A DNA stretch of 46,366 nucleotides from Sedimentibacter hydroxybenzoicus DSM 7310 (GCF_013403245.1 NZ_JACBNQ010000025.1:1-46366); one strand, 5' to 3'. Positions 37,774-46,264 are shown, numbered from the stretch's first letter. The notes: generated by a model from the letters alone, not told the origin. A program made the numbers and translations.

Positions 37774-38394
37774 ATGAGAGATGTAAAAGAGCCTGAGGTG
37801 CGACGAGCCGAAATTATGGAGGCTGCATTGTTGTTATTCATGGAAAAAGGATATATGAATACTACTACACAGGATATTATTGATAAAGTAAAAATATCAC
37901 GCGGTTTATTATATTATCACTTCAAGAATAAAGAAGATATTCTTTATTGCATGGTAGAACGGTATTCAGAGCCACTATTACGGAATCTGTCAGCAATTTC
38001 TTATGACAAAGATAAATCAGCAATAGAAAAAATTAGGTCCTTCTTGGAGGTTACACTTATTTCCACCGATACTATCACAAACGAGATGGTAGAATTGCAA
38101 AAGACAGTTGATCTTGAGCAAAACCGTTATATGATGGACAAATTTTCACATAATTTCATTAGAAAAGTGACGGCATATTTTACTTATATCATTGAGCAGG
38201 GTGTTTCGGAAAAGGTCTTTTATGTGGAATACCCTTCGGAAACCGCTTATTTCCTTATGACTGGATATGTGTTCGCTTCTAATGACATGAACGCGTTATA
38301 TCTGGACGAAGAGAAAGCAAATGGTTATTTCATTGCGTTCAAAACATTGCTGGCACGAGCTTTAGGAACAGATCCATCTATTTTTAACAGCTAA
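37774..38394 (+). CDS. TetR-family transcriptional regulator
   Basis: About 206 residues. The N-terminal TetR helix-turn-helix is clear (TTQDIIDKVKISRGLLYYHF), followed by a helical ligand-binding domain. AAGGAGAG positions the start at 37774, 14 codons inside the longest frame. Gene order tetR-ABC ATPase-permease, and the shared operator, indicate it regulates itself and the exporter. Its inducer is unknown. Confidence 0.9.
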   Translation: MRDVKEPEVRRAEIMEAALLLFMEKGYMNTTTQDIIDKVKISRGLLYYHFKNKEDILYCMVERYSEPLLRNLSAISYDKDKSAIEKIRSFLEVTLISTDTITNEMVELQKTVDLEQNRYMMDKFSHNFIRKVTAYFTYIIEQGVSEKVFYVEYPSETAYFLMTGYVFASNDMNALYLDEEKANGYFIAFKTLLARALGTDPSIFNS

Positions 38395-38426
38395 TAAACC
38401 AATGGCTGATTGTCATTGGTTTTCTT
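38394..38426 (+). terminator. tetR terminator
   Basis: AAACCAATG pairs with CATTGGTTT around a short loop (about 38397-38423), followed by TTCTT. It separates tetR from the transporter genes. Confidence 0.6.
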
Positions 38427-38430
38427 GGCA

Positions 38431-38514
38431 ATCAAACTGACGATTTGTCAGTTTGATAATTTGCTTTTCCGATAGCTATCGGCATTATTTTAAATCACAA
38501 CTGACAAGTTGTCA
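38431..38514 (+). promoter_or_regulatory. Operator cluster before the ABC exporter
   Basis: ATCAAACTGAC and GTCAGTTTGAT (38431-38457) are perfect 11-base arms around GATTT. The palindrome TGACAAGTTGTCA lies at 38502-38514. Both share TGAC(A/G)A-N-TTGTCA with the tetR promoter operator. A 14-base palindrome, CCGATAGCTATCGG (38469-38482), lies between them. The last site is just upstream of the ATPase start at 38531. Confidence 0.8.
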
Positions 38515-38530
38515 CTTAAGGAGGCTAAAT

Positions 38531-39241
38531 ATGTTAGAAATTAAGAACTTTACCAAATCTTATAACGAGAAGAAAAAGGCCGTTGATGATCTATCTCTTT
38601 CAATAGATCCTGGAGATATTTACGGCTTCATTGGAGCAAATGGATCAGGAAAGACAACAACGATTAAAGCTGTGGTAGGTATCCACGATTTTGACAGTGG
38701 CAGAATTACAGTTTGTGGTCATTCAATCAAAAAAGAGCCGATTATCTGTAAAAAGATGATGGCGTATATACCCGATAACCCGGACTTGTATGAACATTTA
38801 ACAGGGTATCAATACATTAACTTTATTTCTGATTTATTTGATATTCCAACTGATGAACGCACGGCAAAAATAGAAAAATACGGGGACCTATTTGAAATGA
38901 CCGGAAATCTTGGAAATATTATTGCATCTTATTCTCACGGAATGAAGCAGAGGACAGCTATTATATCCGCATTGGTACATTCCCCTAAGCTGTTGGTTTT
39001 GGACGAGCCGTTTGTTGGTCTTGACCCTAAAGCGACATTTACACTGAAACAGATAATGCAGGAGTGTGTTTCTGACGGTGGTGCAATTTTCTTTTCTACA
39101 CATATACTTGATGTTGCAGAAAAACTTTGTAATAAGATTGCCATTATCAAAGGAGGGAAACTTATAGCAAGCGGACCGACAGAAACGGTTAAGGGCAATC
39201 AATCTTTGGAGTCTTTCTTTATGGAGGTACAGGATATATGA
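38531..39241 (+). CDS. ABC-2 type exporter ATP-binding protein
   Basis: About 236 residues. Walker A is GANGSGKT (35-42), the signature is a variant YSHGMKQR, and Walker B is LLVLDEPFVGLD, as in BcrA-type ATPases. The frame can be extended upstream to 38453 but AAGGAGG (38518-38524) fixes the start. Overlaps the permease by 4 bases. The cargo is unknown; drug or peptide export is typical. Confidence 0.9.
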   Translation: MLEIKNFTKSYNEKKKAVDDLSLSIDPGDIYGFIGANGSGKTTTIKAVVGIHDFDSGRITVCGHSIKKEPIICKKMMAYIPDNPDLYEHLTGYQYINFISDLFDIPTDERTAKIEKYGDLFEMTGNLGNIIASYSHGMKQRTAIISALVHSPKLLVLDEPFVGLDPKATFTLKQIMQECVSDGGAIFFSTHILDVAEKLCNKIAIIKGGKLIASGPTETVKGNQSLESFFMEVQDI

Positions 39242-40800
39242 ATAAAACATGGATATTACTTAGAGCGCAAATAATAAATTTTTTCCCTATCAATGAAATT
39301 CGAGAGCCGTGGAATAAGAAGCAAAATACGGCTGTTATTATGGGCCTTGGTGTGATAACGCTTATGTTGTTCATCTGCATTTATAATGTCTTAACTGCAA
39401 AAATTTTGGTGCAGGTTGGAGAACAAGAATTGATACCCGCTTATATGGTTGCAATATCCAGCTTTGCAATATTTTTTCTGACAATGCTTCGCTCCAATGG
39501 CATATTATTTGGCAGCCGTGATATAGATATGCTTTCGTCCTTGCCTGTAGAGGTCGGTGAAGTCATCAGCAGTAAGTTCCTGTTTATGTATTTATTAAAC
39601 TTTTTGGTTGGCTTTGTCTTTATGGTTCCGGGCGGAATTGTCTGGGTTATAAATGCTGAAACAGATATTTTGCGATTTGCACTCTACTTTGCATCGGTTT
39701 TCTTTGTTCCGCTGATACCCATGTGTATGGCATCTTTTATTGGTGTTCTGGTTGTTATGGTTTCATCTTGTTTTAAAAACAGAAATATTCTAGCTTTAGT
39801 GTTTTCATTTGCAGCCCTTGGATTAGTTGGATATATAGGAATTTCAGGTACGCATGGTGATAGTGATATGGTCAGTCTTGGAGTTGAGCTTGCGAAACAG
39901 ATTACCGAAATTTATCCATTATCTGAGCTGTTTTTGAAAAACTTTAGTCTTTTAGTGTTAGAAGGTATAGGTACTTTTATCATTCTATCTTCTGTGATTT
40001 TTTATTTATTCGTAAAGATAGTATCCAAAAAATATGACTTGTTTAATAAGCTTTTCAACACATCATCAAAATATACCAGATACAAGGGAGTTATCAAACG
40101 TCAATCATCATTTGCAACGCTCTATAAAAAAGAATTGGGGCGGTTTTTCAGTTCATACACGGCAGTTTTGAATACAGGGCTTGGAGTGATACTATTATGT
40201 GTTTTTAGCATATTGTTGTTAGTTATCTCCCCGCAGAAATTAGGCCTTTATGCGGGGATTGAGGATATGGGCGGTTTTCTCGCCAACTATGCACCTATTG
40301 TTATTGCATCAATGCTTTCTTTAAGTTGTCCTGCCGCTTCTTCCATTTCCTTAGAAGGAAAAAATATGTGGATACTGCAAAGCTCTCCTGTGTCAATAAA
40401 AATGATTTTGAATAGTAAACTTGCTGTAAATTTGACGTTGCATGCTTTCGGGTATTTCTTTGCTGTAATTGCCGTCATTACACGGTTGAATATGAGCTTA
40501 ATTCAATTTACCGGCCTTTTAATTATCCCTGTTTGTTATTCTATCTTTATTGGTGTACTTGGTATTTTTCTAAATAAAAAATATCCAAATTATGAGTGGA
40601 ACAGCGAAATGGTGGTGGTAAAGCAAAGTATCCCGGTTATTATATCCGGCATTATTGGAATGATTGCGGTGGCGGCGCCTATATTACTTAACTGGTTTTT
40701 ATCCTTTCATATTATGCCGACTCTATGGGGCATGGCAGCTATCTTGATTATTACTGCAAGTATTATGTATCAAAAATCATGTATGTCAAATTACATTTAG
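39238..40800 (+). CDS. ABC-2 type exporter permease
   Basis: A 520-residue integral membrane protein with about twelve hydrophobic segments in two groups, separated by a polar stretch (about residues 260-300) after VKIVSKKYDLFNKLF. It pairs with the ATPase by a 4-base overlap. Topology resembles large BcrB/YthQ-type permeases; no substrate motif visible. Confidence 0.8.
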   Translation: MNKTWILLRAQIINFFPINEIREPWNKKQNTAVIMGLGVITLMLFICIYNVLTAKILVQVGEQELIPAYMVAISSFAIFFLTMLRSNGILFGSRDIDMLSSLPVEVGEVISSKFLFMYLLNFLVGFVFMVPGGIVWVINAETDILRFALYFASVFFVPLIPMCMASFIGVLVVMVSSCFKNRNILALVFSFAALGLVGYIGISGTHGDSDMVSLGVELAKQITEIYPLSELFLKNFSLLVLEGIGTFIILSSVIFYLFVKIVSKKYDLFNKLFNTSSKYTRYKGVIKRQSSFATLYKKELGRFFSSYTAVLNTGLGVILLCVFSILLLVISPQKLGLYAGIEDMGGFLANYAPIVIASMLSLSCPAASSISLEGKNMWILQSSPVSIKMILNSKLAVNLTLHAFGYFFAVIAVITRLNMSLIQFTGLLIIPVCYSIFIGVLGIFLNKKYPNYEWNSEMVVVKQSIPVIISGIIGMIAVAAPILLNWFLSFHIMPTLWGMAAILIITASIMYQKSCMSNYI

Positions 40801-40840
40801 TTCTAATAGGGGCGCTGTTATAAAGAAAGCTATCTTGAAA

Positions 40841-40911
40841 GAATAAGAAAACGGCATAGCCGTTATAGCTACACCGTTTTTCTTATTCCTCACAATGTTC
40901 CTTATGTGAGG
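40841..40911. terminator. Terminator hairpins after the ABC exporter
   Basis: GAATAAGAAAACGG (40841-40854) pairs with CCGTTTTTCTTATTC (about 40874-40888), followed by a second hairpin CCTCACA/TGTGAGG (about 40888-40911). The first could work from both strands, ending the permease and the convergent DUF1622 transcripts. Confidence 0.65.
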
Positions 40912-40937
40912 AGGACATTTGTTCGTCGATTTTAATT

Positions 40938-41327
40938 TTACACTTCGTGTGAGGATTCTTCTTCATTTTTTTTGTTAAATTTCTTAAGATCCAGGAAATG
41001 ATTACATCTTTTAGAGTCTGATTCGATTTCCCAATGAATAATCAAAGTTAATGCTGCTCTTAAAACAACTATGGATGCAAGAATTATTAATTCATCAATA
41101 GTTCTTATAACCAAGGTTTTGAGTATTTCGGCACCAAGCTTAAATTCCAAAGCCATGGCCAGAGCCTGAGAAAATTCAATCTTAATTGTTTCATCTGAAA
41201 AATTAAAAAATCTTATTGCATACCGGCCAAAAGTTTTAAGCGCAGAATAAATTACTATAAAAACACCTATTAATTCCAAAATATGTGCAATATTTGGCAC
41301 GATAATACTAATTAAATGTTCAAGCAT
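40938..41327 (-). CDS. DUF1622 membrane protein
   Basis: 129 residues with about three hydrophobic segments and a charged C-terminal tail (LKKFNKKNEEESSHEV). The core LALEFKLGAEILKT and the following TIDEL match the DUF1622 family. Function unknown. GGAGGA precedes the ATG on the minus strand. Confidence 0.85.
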   Translation of the reverse strand: MLEHLISIIVPNIAHILELIGVFIVIYSALKTFGRYAIRFFNFSDETIKIEFSQALAMALEFKLGAEILKTLVIRTIDELIILASIVVLRAALTLIIHWEIESDSKRCNHFLDLKKFNKKNEEESSHEV

Positions 41328-41765
41328 AGTTCCTCCAGAAAATCATTAATTCCATCCATTTTTCATTAAAAAAATTGAAAAAGGGGTTATGTCTGTTAAA
41401 AGCTAATTAGTATTATAATCTATAATATCTTCCCTGTCAAAGGTTCCTTTGCAAAACTTGGCATTGTTATTAATGTGTCAATATTGTGCTCTCTCGTCAT
41501 TGATGTGAATAAACGTAAATCGTCCATTTTTGTCATTCCGAAAGTTAAGGGGGAATCTCATTTTGAAGGGGATATTCCTTATACTCCAAAGACTATCCCT
41601 TAACCAAAGGTGTGTCCCCATAAATCTGATAAATGGGGTTAGGACAAATTTTGCTATCGTTCAGTGAGGACGAATTGACAGTAATACGTAAAATACAATT
41701 CAATTTCCTAAAATAAATACATAATGTCCACATTTTCTTATATATATAGTATAGGGGTGATGGAT
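41328..41765. other. Intergenic region with fragmentary repeats
   Basis: No gene. It holds a decayed GTCATTCCGA element (41532-41563), a hairpin CCCCAT/ATGGGG inside TGTCC...GGACA (about 41613-41648), and AT-rich sequence running up to the pdaA RBS. No RNA family recognised. Confidence 0.5.
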
Positions 41766-42575
41766 ATGTTTATATATATAAGAAAAAAAACAATCGGAAT
41801 TTTGTTAGGCTGTGTAGTTTTAATATTTGCTTGTCTTTTTATTTATGAAGCAATGTTTAACTTTTCTGTTACCGTTTCAACAGAAATTACGAACTGGGGG
41901 TTAAGTTTCAGAGAAAATGGGAAACCTCCTGTAGGAAATGCCTCAGCAAGGGCTCTTAAAGAATACAACGCTTACTATGTGGGCAAAGATGATTTGAAAG
42001 ATATATATTTGACCTTTGATGCGGGATTTGAAAACGGATTTACACCAAGTATACTTGATGTTTTGAAAAAGCATGAGATTAAGGCGGCATTTTTTTTGGT
42101 CGGTCATTATTTAGAGGAAGAACCGGAACTGGTAAAACGAATGATTGAAGAAGGTCACATAGTAGGAAACCACACATACAATCATCCGGACATGTCAAAG
42201 ATATCAGATGTTGAATCCTTTAAAAAAGAGTTAATCTCCTTGGAAGAGCTTTATAAGCAGATAACCGGATTAGATATGCCCAAATATTACAGACCTCCCC
42301 AAGGTAAATTCAACGAAGATAATTTAATAATGGCAAAGGATCTAGGTTATAAAACAATATTCTGGAGCTTGGCTTACGTTGACTGGTATAACGATAAGCA
42401 ACCTACTAAGGAGCATGCCTTCAGTAAACTTTTGCCGCGAACTCACCCTGGGGCAGTAATACTTTTGCACAGTACTTCTAAAACAAATTCGGAAATATTA
42501 GATGAGCTCATAACTAAATGGAAGGAAGCCGGCTACCGTTTCAAAACCTTAGACGATTTAACAGAACTACAATAG
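41766..42575 (+). CDS. pdaA: Polysaccharide deacetylase, PdaA type (spore cortex)
   Basis: About 269 residues with an N-terminal membrane anchor. The NodB-type catalytic motifs are present: LTFDAGFENG (catalytic Asp), GHIVGNHTYNHPD (metal His pair), YYRPPQGKF and VDWYNDKQ. Closely resembles PdaA, which removes N-acetyl groups to allow muramic delta-lactam in spore cortex. AGGGG is 8 bases before the ATG at 41766; upstream Met codons at 41724 and 41760 are less well spaced. It supports sporulation capacity. Confidence 0.93.
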   Translation: MFIYIRKKTIGILLGCVVLIFACLFIYEAMFNFSVTVSTEITNWGLSFRENGKPPVGNASARALKEYNAYYVGKDDLKDIYLTFDAGFENGFTPSILDVLKKHEIKAAFFLVGHYLEEEPELVKRMIEEGHIVGNHTYNHPDMSKISDVESFKKELISLEELYKQITGLDMPKYYRPPQGKFNEDNLIMAKDLGYKTIFWSLAYVDWYNDKQPTKEHAFSKLLPRTHPGAVILLHSTSKTNSEILDELITKWKEAGYRFKTLDDLTELQ

Positions 42576-42717
42576 CTTTGTAAAATAGCCAAGAAATAAC
42601 ATTAAATATCAATTTGCTAACTTTATTGATAATCATTATTTACAAATCATGTAAAACAATATATAATTATATTAGATATAATTTGTAAAAGTTAGAGGTG
42701 ATACTTTATCAAAGGAC

Positions 42718-43010
42718 ATGAGAAAAAAAATAAATTATATATATTTATAATAATTGTATCAATTATTTATGTATTTTTGTCTCTGTATTTAAGAGTAAAT
42801 AAGAATATATTGGAAATAACTAAAATAGAGATAATCTGGTGGATTTTGTATTTTATAATTATAGTGTCATTCTATATATTCTTTTTATATGATGAAACAT
42901 GGAAAAAGAAAAAGATTATAAATAGCAAAAAAAAATTCCTAATTACTTATTTTATTTTAGTGCTTATAGCAACGATTATAATGCTTAGAAATACGTTTTT
43001 AATATATTAA
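42718..43010 (+). CDS. Small three-helix membrane protein, frame interrupted at an A8 run
   Basis: The open frame from 42702 encodes three hydrophobic helices (LYIFIIIVSIIYVF, WILYFIIIVSFYIFF, FLITYFILVLIATII), but it has no ATG, GTG or RBS-linked TTG before the first helix. An ATG at 42718 lies in another frame and would stop after ten codons. Adding one A to the run of eight A (42723-42730) joins this ATG to the frame as MRKKNKLYIF. The gene may be a pseudogene, phase-variable, or a sequencing artefact. The strict open part with a TTG is 42777-43010. Function unknown. Confidence 0.45.
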
Positions 43011-43078
43011 ATAATATAACATTTAATTAGTATAAGGGGTTAGAACCACAAGTAAGATAACAGGGATTTATATTTATA

Positions 43079-43130
43079 TCAATCAAGAAAAGGCTTTTGG
43101 CAGACACACCAAAAGCCTTTTCTTGATTGA
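43079..43130. terminator. Perfect 22-bp hairpin, probable bidirectional terminator
   Basis: TCAATCAAGAAAAGGCTTTTGG (43079-43100) pairs perfectly with 43109-43130 around an 8-base loop. The stem core AAAAGGCTTTTGG/CCAAAAGCCTTTT with adjacent T-rich sequence is a typical terminator on either strand. It lies between two convergent genes. Confidence 0.75.
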
Positions 43131-43141
43131 CATTGTTATTA

Positions 43142-43552
43142 TTATAGAGTTATCCATCCATTAGGATTGATTTGGTGCACTGCAACAACTCTCAGATCTG
43201 TTGGTAAATTATAAGTGATACCTTCATATGTTATACTCTTATATGTCATTTCTACTCTTATCAAATCATACGTTAAAGGATTGTTTTGTAAAAAATCTTC
43301 ATAATTCTCAAATTCATAAATTGCATCATCACATAAATCACTAAGGTTGTCCCAGTCGCTAGTTGCAAATAATCCTATTGCAACAAGAGCTCCTATAGCT
43401 GGATGTGCAGCAAAACCAAGCATTATACCAACTGCAAGAGCCGCAACTTCAGCTTTTCTATCCTCAGCATTTACTATGTCCCTTGCATCGTCTAGGTCAC
43501 CTATAAAATCTTGAATACCACTCAAACTAAAGTTTTTTGTTTTTTTTGCCAT
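43142..43552 (-). CDS. Unknown hydrophobic-segment protein, possible bacteriocin-like
   Basis: 136 residues, no family recognised. A polar, acidic N-terminal part (about 1-35) is followed by a Gly/Ala-rich hydrophobic segment (about 36-63: AALAVGIMLGF ... IGALVAIGLFA) with GxxxG spacing, and a polar C-terminal part. There is no Sec signal peptide and no Cys. AAGGAG is placed well before the ATG. It lies just downstream, on the same strand, of a UviB-like holin gene, an arrangement that recalls small bacteriocin loci. The toxin idea is an inference. Confidence 0.65.
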   Translation of the reverse strand: MAKKTKNFSLSGIQDFIGDLDDARDIVNAEDRKAEVAALAVGIMLGFAAHPAIGALVAIGLFATSDWDNLSDLCDDAIYEFENYEDFLQNNPLTYDLIRVEMTYKSITYEGITYNLPTDLRVVAVHQINPNGWITL

Positions 43553-43644
43553 TATTCATTCTCCTTTTTTATTTTTAAGACTTAATTCCCGGGTTGATTT
43601 GTCTTATATATAATATAAACGATTTTTTTTACTTAATTGTAAAT

Positions 43645-43875
43645 CTATTCTGATTTTTTTATATAATTTTTTATTTCATTGACATCATTTTTTATAACCT
43701 CTATTATATCAAGCTTATTATTTAAACCAGTAATTATATTATGATAGGATTTTTCTCTATCTTCTTGCTTTGAATCTCTCTTTTCTTGAGCTTTTAAAAT
43801 ATAAAATATTAAAATCATGGATAGAAGTGCCCAGATTCCTTGTGATTTTGCTAATTCATATATATGCTCGTCCAT
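43645..43875 (-). CDS. BhlA/UviB-like holin
   Basis: 76 residues. A short N-terminus (MDEHIYELAKSQGIWALL) leads into one membrane helix (about 14-29), then a charged helical tail ending IKNDVNEIKNYIKKSE. This matches BhlA and C. perfringens UviB, small holin-like proteins linked to bacteriocin release. The RBS TTGGAGG lies on the minus strand just upstream, within the end of the preceding frame. Confidence 0.85.
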   Translation of the reverse strand: MDEHIYELAKSQGIWALLSMILIFYILKAQEKRDSKQEDREKSYHNIITGLNNKLDIIEVIKNDVNEIKNYIKKSE

Positions 43876-43876
43876 A

Positions 43877-44084
43877 TTAATAGTTTTCCTCCAATTCTTT
43901 TTTTAATTTTAAAAATGCTTTTTTTTCTGGAAGTAAATGGTTTGTCTTGATCAGTGTGAGCTTCTTCATAGTAAAGCTTTTTACTATAATAATTTATAGT
44001 AGGTTTAAATTTCACATAAAGAATTTCCTTTGCATCGTTATCCCCATTTTTAGCATCCTTTAATATCTCCAATAACCTTTTCAT
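43877..44084 (-). pseudogene. Broken sigma-region-2 (UviA/TcdR-like) gene
   Basis: The start is sound: TAGGAGGT precedes ATG at 44084, and the first 45 residues (LLEILKDAKNGDNDAKEIL ... FKPTINYYSKKL) look like region 2 of UviA/TcdR-type sigma factors. After EEAHTD the frame runs into a basic, unconserved tail and stops only at 43851, inside the holin gene. A different frame from about 43955 gives LIKTNHLLPEKKAFLKLKK, ending in TAA at 43877 two bases before the holin ATG. A small indel near 43947-43956 is the simplest explanation; no region 4 is present in either frame. Confidence 0.55.
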
Positions 44085-44819
44085 TTGTTTTTACCTCCTA
44101 TAATATAAGAACGGATTTTTGGTCTAAAAAAGTAAGGGATTTAATGAAAATAGAATGTTAAGAATTATTAATACTTTTATATTGAATATAATTGTTTGAT
44201 GGTATTAATGATTTAAGTTAAATAAATTTAGTTGATCAATAAAATAATATTTTTACAATTTAGTATTTTTTGTATCATTGTTTTTCGAGTTTCTCCATCA
44301 TAGGAATCAAAAAATATATCAATCTGTTGTGATTTAACATATTTTAAGTTTTAAATACTCACTTTAGTTTTCATCAAAACCTTTTTAATCTAGTAGACAA
44401 GAGCATAATAAATAAACTTAGAGAGATAATTTTTTCTTTTAATTTGTAAGTAATATCATAAGGTTTTTTCCAAAACAGTAGACTACTATTAAAGTTAATT
44501 CTTGTTTTGAAAATTTGCATAATCTAACAGTAATATAGCTGATTTTGCAATAAACATGCTTTTTATTTCTACACTTGAATTTCAAGCTGTAATTGCCTTT
44601 GTATTTGTTTGCTACATCAAGAACATTTTGTATTTTACCATTATAGATTATATTTTTATTATTTTTATTTCTCTATAGGCGTTCAATAGTTTTATATAAT
44701 GGGAAAACTCAAAATCATTGTTCTATTGACTTGTACTTGTAAGCTGTGTTAATATCTCTCTATAATTGAAATTTAATCCAAATAATTCAAACTTAGGATG
44801 ATGATTATCGGAGGATATT
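44085..44819. other. AT-rich stretch with decayed coding traces
   Basis: No intact gene over about 735 bases. The middle holds a transposase remnant on the minus strand. The flanks contain only short, interrupted frames. Confidence 0.6.
44439..44672 (-). pseudogene. Decayed IS4-type transposase fragment
   Basis: Minus-strand frame between stops gives about 75 residues: IIYNGKIQNVLDVANKYKG, then SLKFKCRNKKHVYCKISY, ending LTLIVVYCFGKNLMILLTN. The last block resembles the VVV-GFG-KPMMLLTN strand region of IS4-like DDE transposases. Both ends hit stop codons and no start is present, and the downstream frames are riddled with stops. No terminal repeats were identified. Confidence 0.5.
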
Positions 44820-45353
44820 ATGATAGATATGCAAAAGCAGACAAATAACCACAACACCTTTAAATGGGAAAGCTTAGGCGATATAAAAAAGGGTCGAGGG
44901 GATCTGGGAGAAGAAATGCCTGTAATTGTATATCGCCTGATGCAGTATACCATGCTTGATGTACTAAGCAAAGAATACGGAAATGAAACGGCAAATGAGC
45001 ATTTCCGTAAGGCAGGACATTTGGCAGGTACGGAGTTTGCAAAGAACGTTCTGGATCTGAAGGTTGGATTCAATACTTTTGTTGCAAGACTGCAATGTAA
45101 GCTTAAAGAACTGAAAATTGGTATCCTTCGCATGGAAGATTTTAATGAAGATACCGGGGACATTGTTCTCACCGTAAGTGAAGATTTGGACTGCAGCGGG
45201 ATTCCCATCACAAACGAAAATGTATGTTATTACGACGAAGGTTTTGTTGCGGGCATCCTTGAAGTATACACCGGTAAAAAATACAATGTGCGTGAAATTG
45301 ATTGCTGGGCGAACGGTGACAGAGTGTGCAGGTTCCGGGGTATAGTCGAATAA
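44820..45353 (+). CDS. V4R (4-vinyl reductase) domain protein
   Basis: A 177-residue soluble protein. The C-terminal V4R domain is clear in CYYDEGFVAGILEVYTGKK and the closing CWANGDRVCRF, with two conserved Cys. V4R domains bind small hydrophobic ligands or metals in sensors and in BchJ. GGAGG is 7 bases before the ATG at 44820. Only 14 bases separate it from the diguanylate cyclase downstream, suggesting that it senses something for that enzyme. Confidence 0.85.
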   Translation: MIDMQKQTNNHNTFKWESLGDIKKGRGDLGEEMPVIVYRLMQYTMLDVLSKEYGNETANEHFRKAGHLAGTEFAKNVLDLKVGFNTFVARLQCKLKELKIGILRMEDFNEDTGDIVLTVSEDLDCSGIPITNENVCYYDEGFVAGILEVYTGKKYNVREIDCWANGDRVCRFRGIVE

Positions 45354-45367
45354 GGAAGGTGAAGCAT

Positions 45368-46264
45368 ATGGATTCCATTGCAGATGTTTTGCAAGATTAT
45401 TTGAATAATGTAATATACGATCCTGAACACGCTGTTTTGGACCTACAGAAGCTGCCGGAAGAATTTCAGGAGTTCGGTAAAAATCTTGTGCTTTTTTCTG
45501 ATTGTGTAATGGAAATGGGCGCGTTAGCCAAGGCTATATCAAAGGGAAATCTGGGAGTTGAATTACCGTCACCCATTAATGAAATGGCTGCCCCACTTAA
45601 AGCGCTTCATGCTTCACTTAAGCATCTTACATGGCAGACACAGCAGGTAGCTAAGGGAGACTATCAACAGAGGGTAGACTTTATGGGAGATTTTTCCGAG
45701 GCTTTTAATGAAATGGTGGAGCAGCTTGAACAACGGAGACTGAATCTTCTGACGGATATATGCACTGAGCGCGAAAAGCTGAAAGAATTTCAGAATATAG
45801 CAAATATTGATACCTTGACCCAATTAAACAATAGGCGTTACGGTATGGAGGTTATGGAGAAGTGGCTTTTGGAAGGCAGAAGCTTTGTTCTGTGCTTCGT
45901 TGATATAGATAATCTGAAATTTGTGAATGACTGGTATGGACATGCAGAGGGAGACAAGTACATTACATGTATATCGGATGAAATGAGCGAATTGACACCG
46001 GAAGCAGTTATATGCCGCATAGGAGGAGATGAGTTCATGCTGCTGTCTGAAGACTGGAATTCGGAAGTTGCAAAGGAGAAGCTGGAAATATTGCGAAAGA
46101 GGTTGATTAACTGTAACTGTGTTTATGAACGCAGCATCAGCTACGGGGTAATCAAAGTAGGGGCGGATAATACGTTAAATGTAAGTGACATTTTAAGTGC
46201 GGCTGATGAAAAAATGTATGAATACAAGCGCGCTTATAAATTGCGGCAGAAAAGAAAACCGTGA
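45368..46264 (+). CDS. Diguanylate cyclase (GGDEF) with HAMP-like region
   Basis: About 298 residues and no membrane helix. The N-terminal half has a helical region resembling a HAMP linker (about 65-115, AKGDYQQRVDFMGDFSEAF). The C-terminal GGDEF domain has NNRRYGMEVM, FVDIDNLKFVNDWYGH and the active-site RIGGDEFML; the I-site RxxD is not obvious. It makes c-di-GMP. AAGGTGA precedes ATG at 45368; the frame extends further upstream but overlaps the V4R gene end. Confidence 0.9.
   Translation: MDSIADVLQDYLNNVIYDPEHAVLDLQKLPEEFQEFGKNLVLFSDCVMEMGALAKAISKGNLGVELPSPINEMAAPLKALHASLKHLTWQTQQVAKGDYQQRVDFMGDFSEAFNEMVEQLEQRRLNLLTDICTEREKLKEFQNIANIDTLTQLNNRRYGMEVMEKWLLEGRSFVLCFVDIDNLKFVNDWYGHAEGDKYITCISDEMSELTPEAVICRIGGDEFMLLSEDWNSEVAKEKLEILRKRLINCNCVYERSISYGVIKVGADNTLNVSDILSAADEKMYEYKRAYKLRQKRKP

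Noticed and set aside
41400-41765. Riboswitch ahead of pdaA
   Set aside because: Only a small CCCCAT/ATGGGG hairpin and a decayed repeat were seen; no conserved aptamer motif was recognised.
44723-45211. 162-codon minus-strand frame over the V4R gene
   Set aside because: Antisense to a well-supported V4R domain, no ribosome site, low-complexity Ser/Phe composition.
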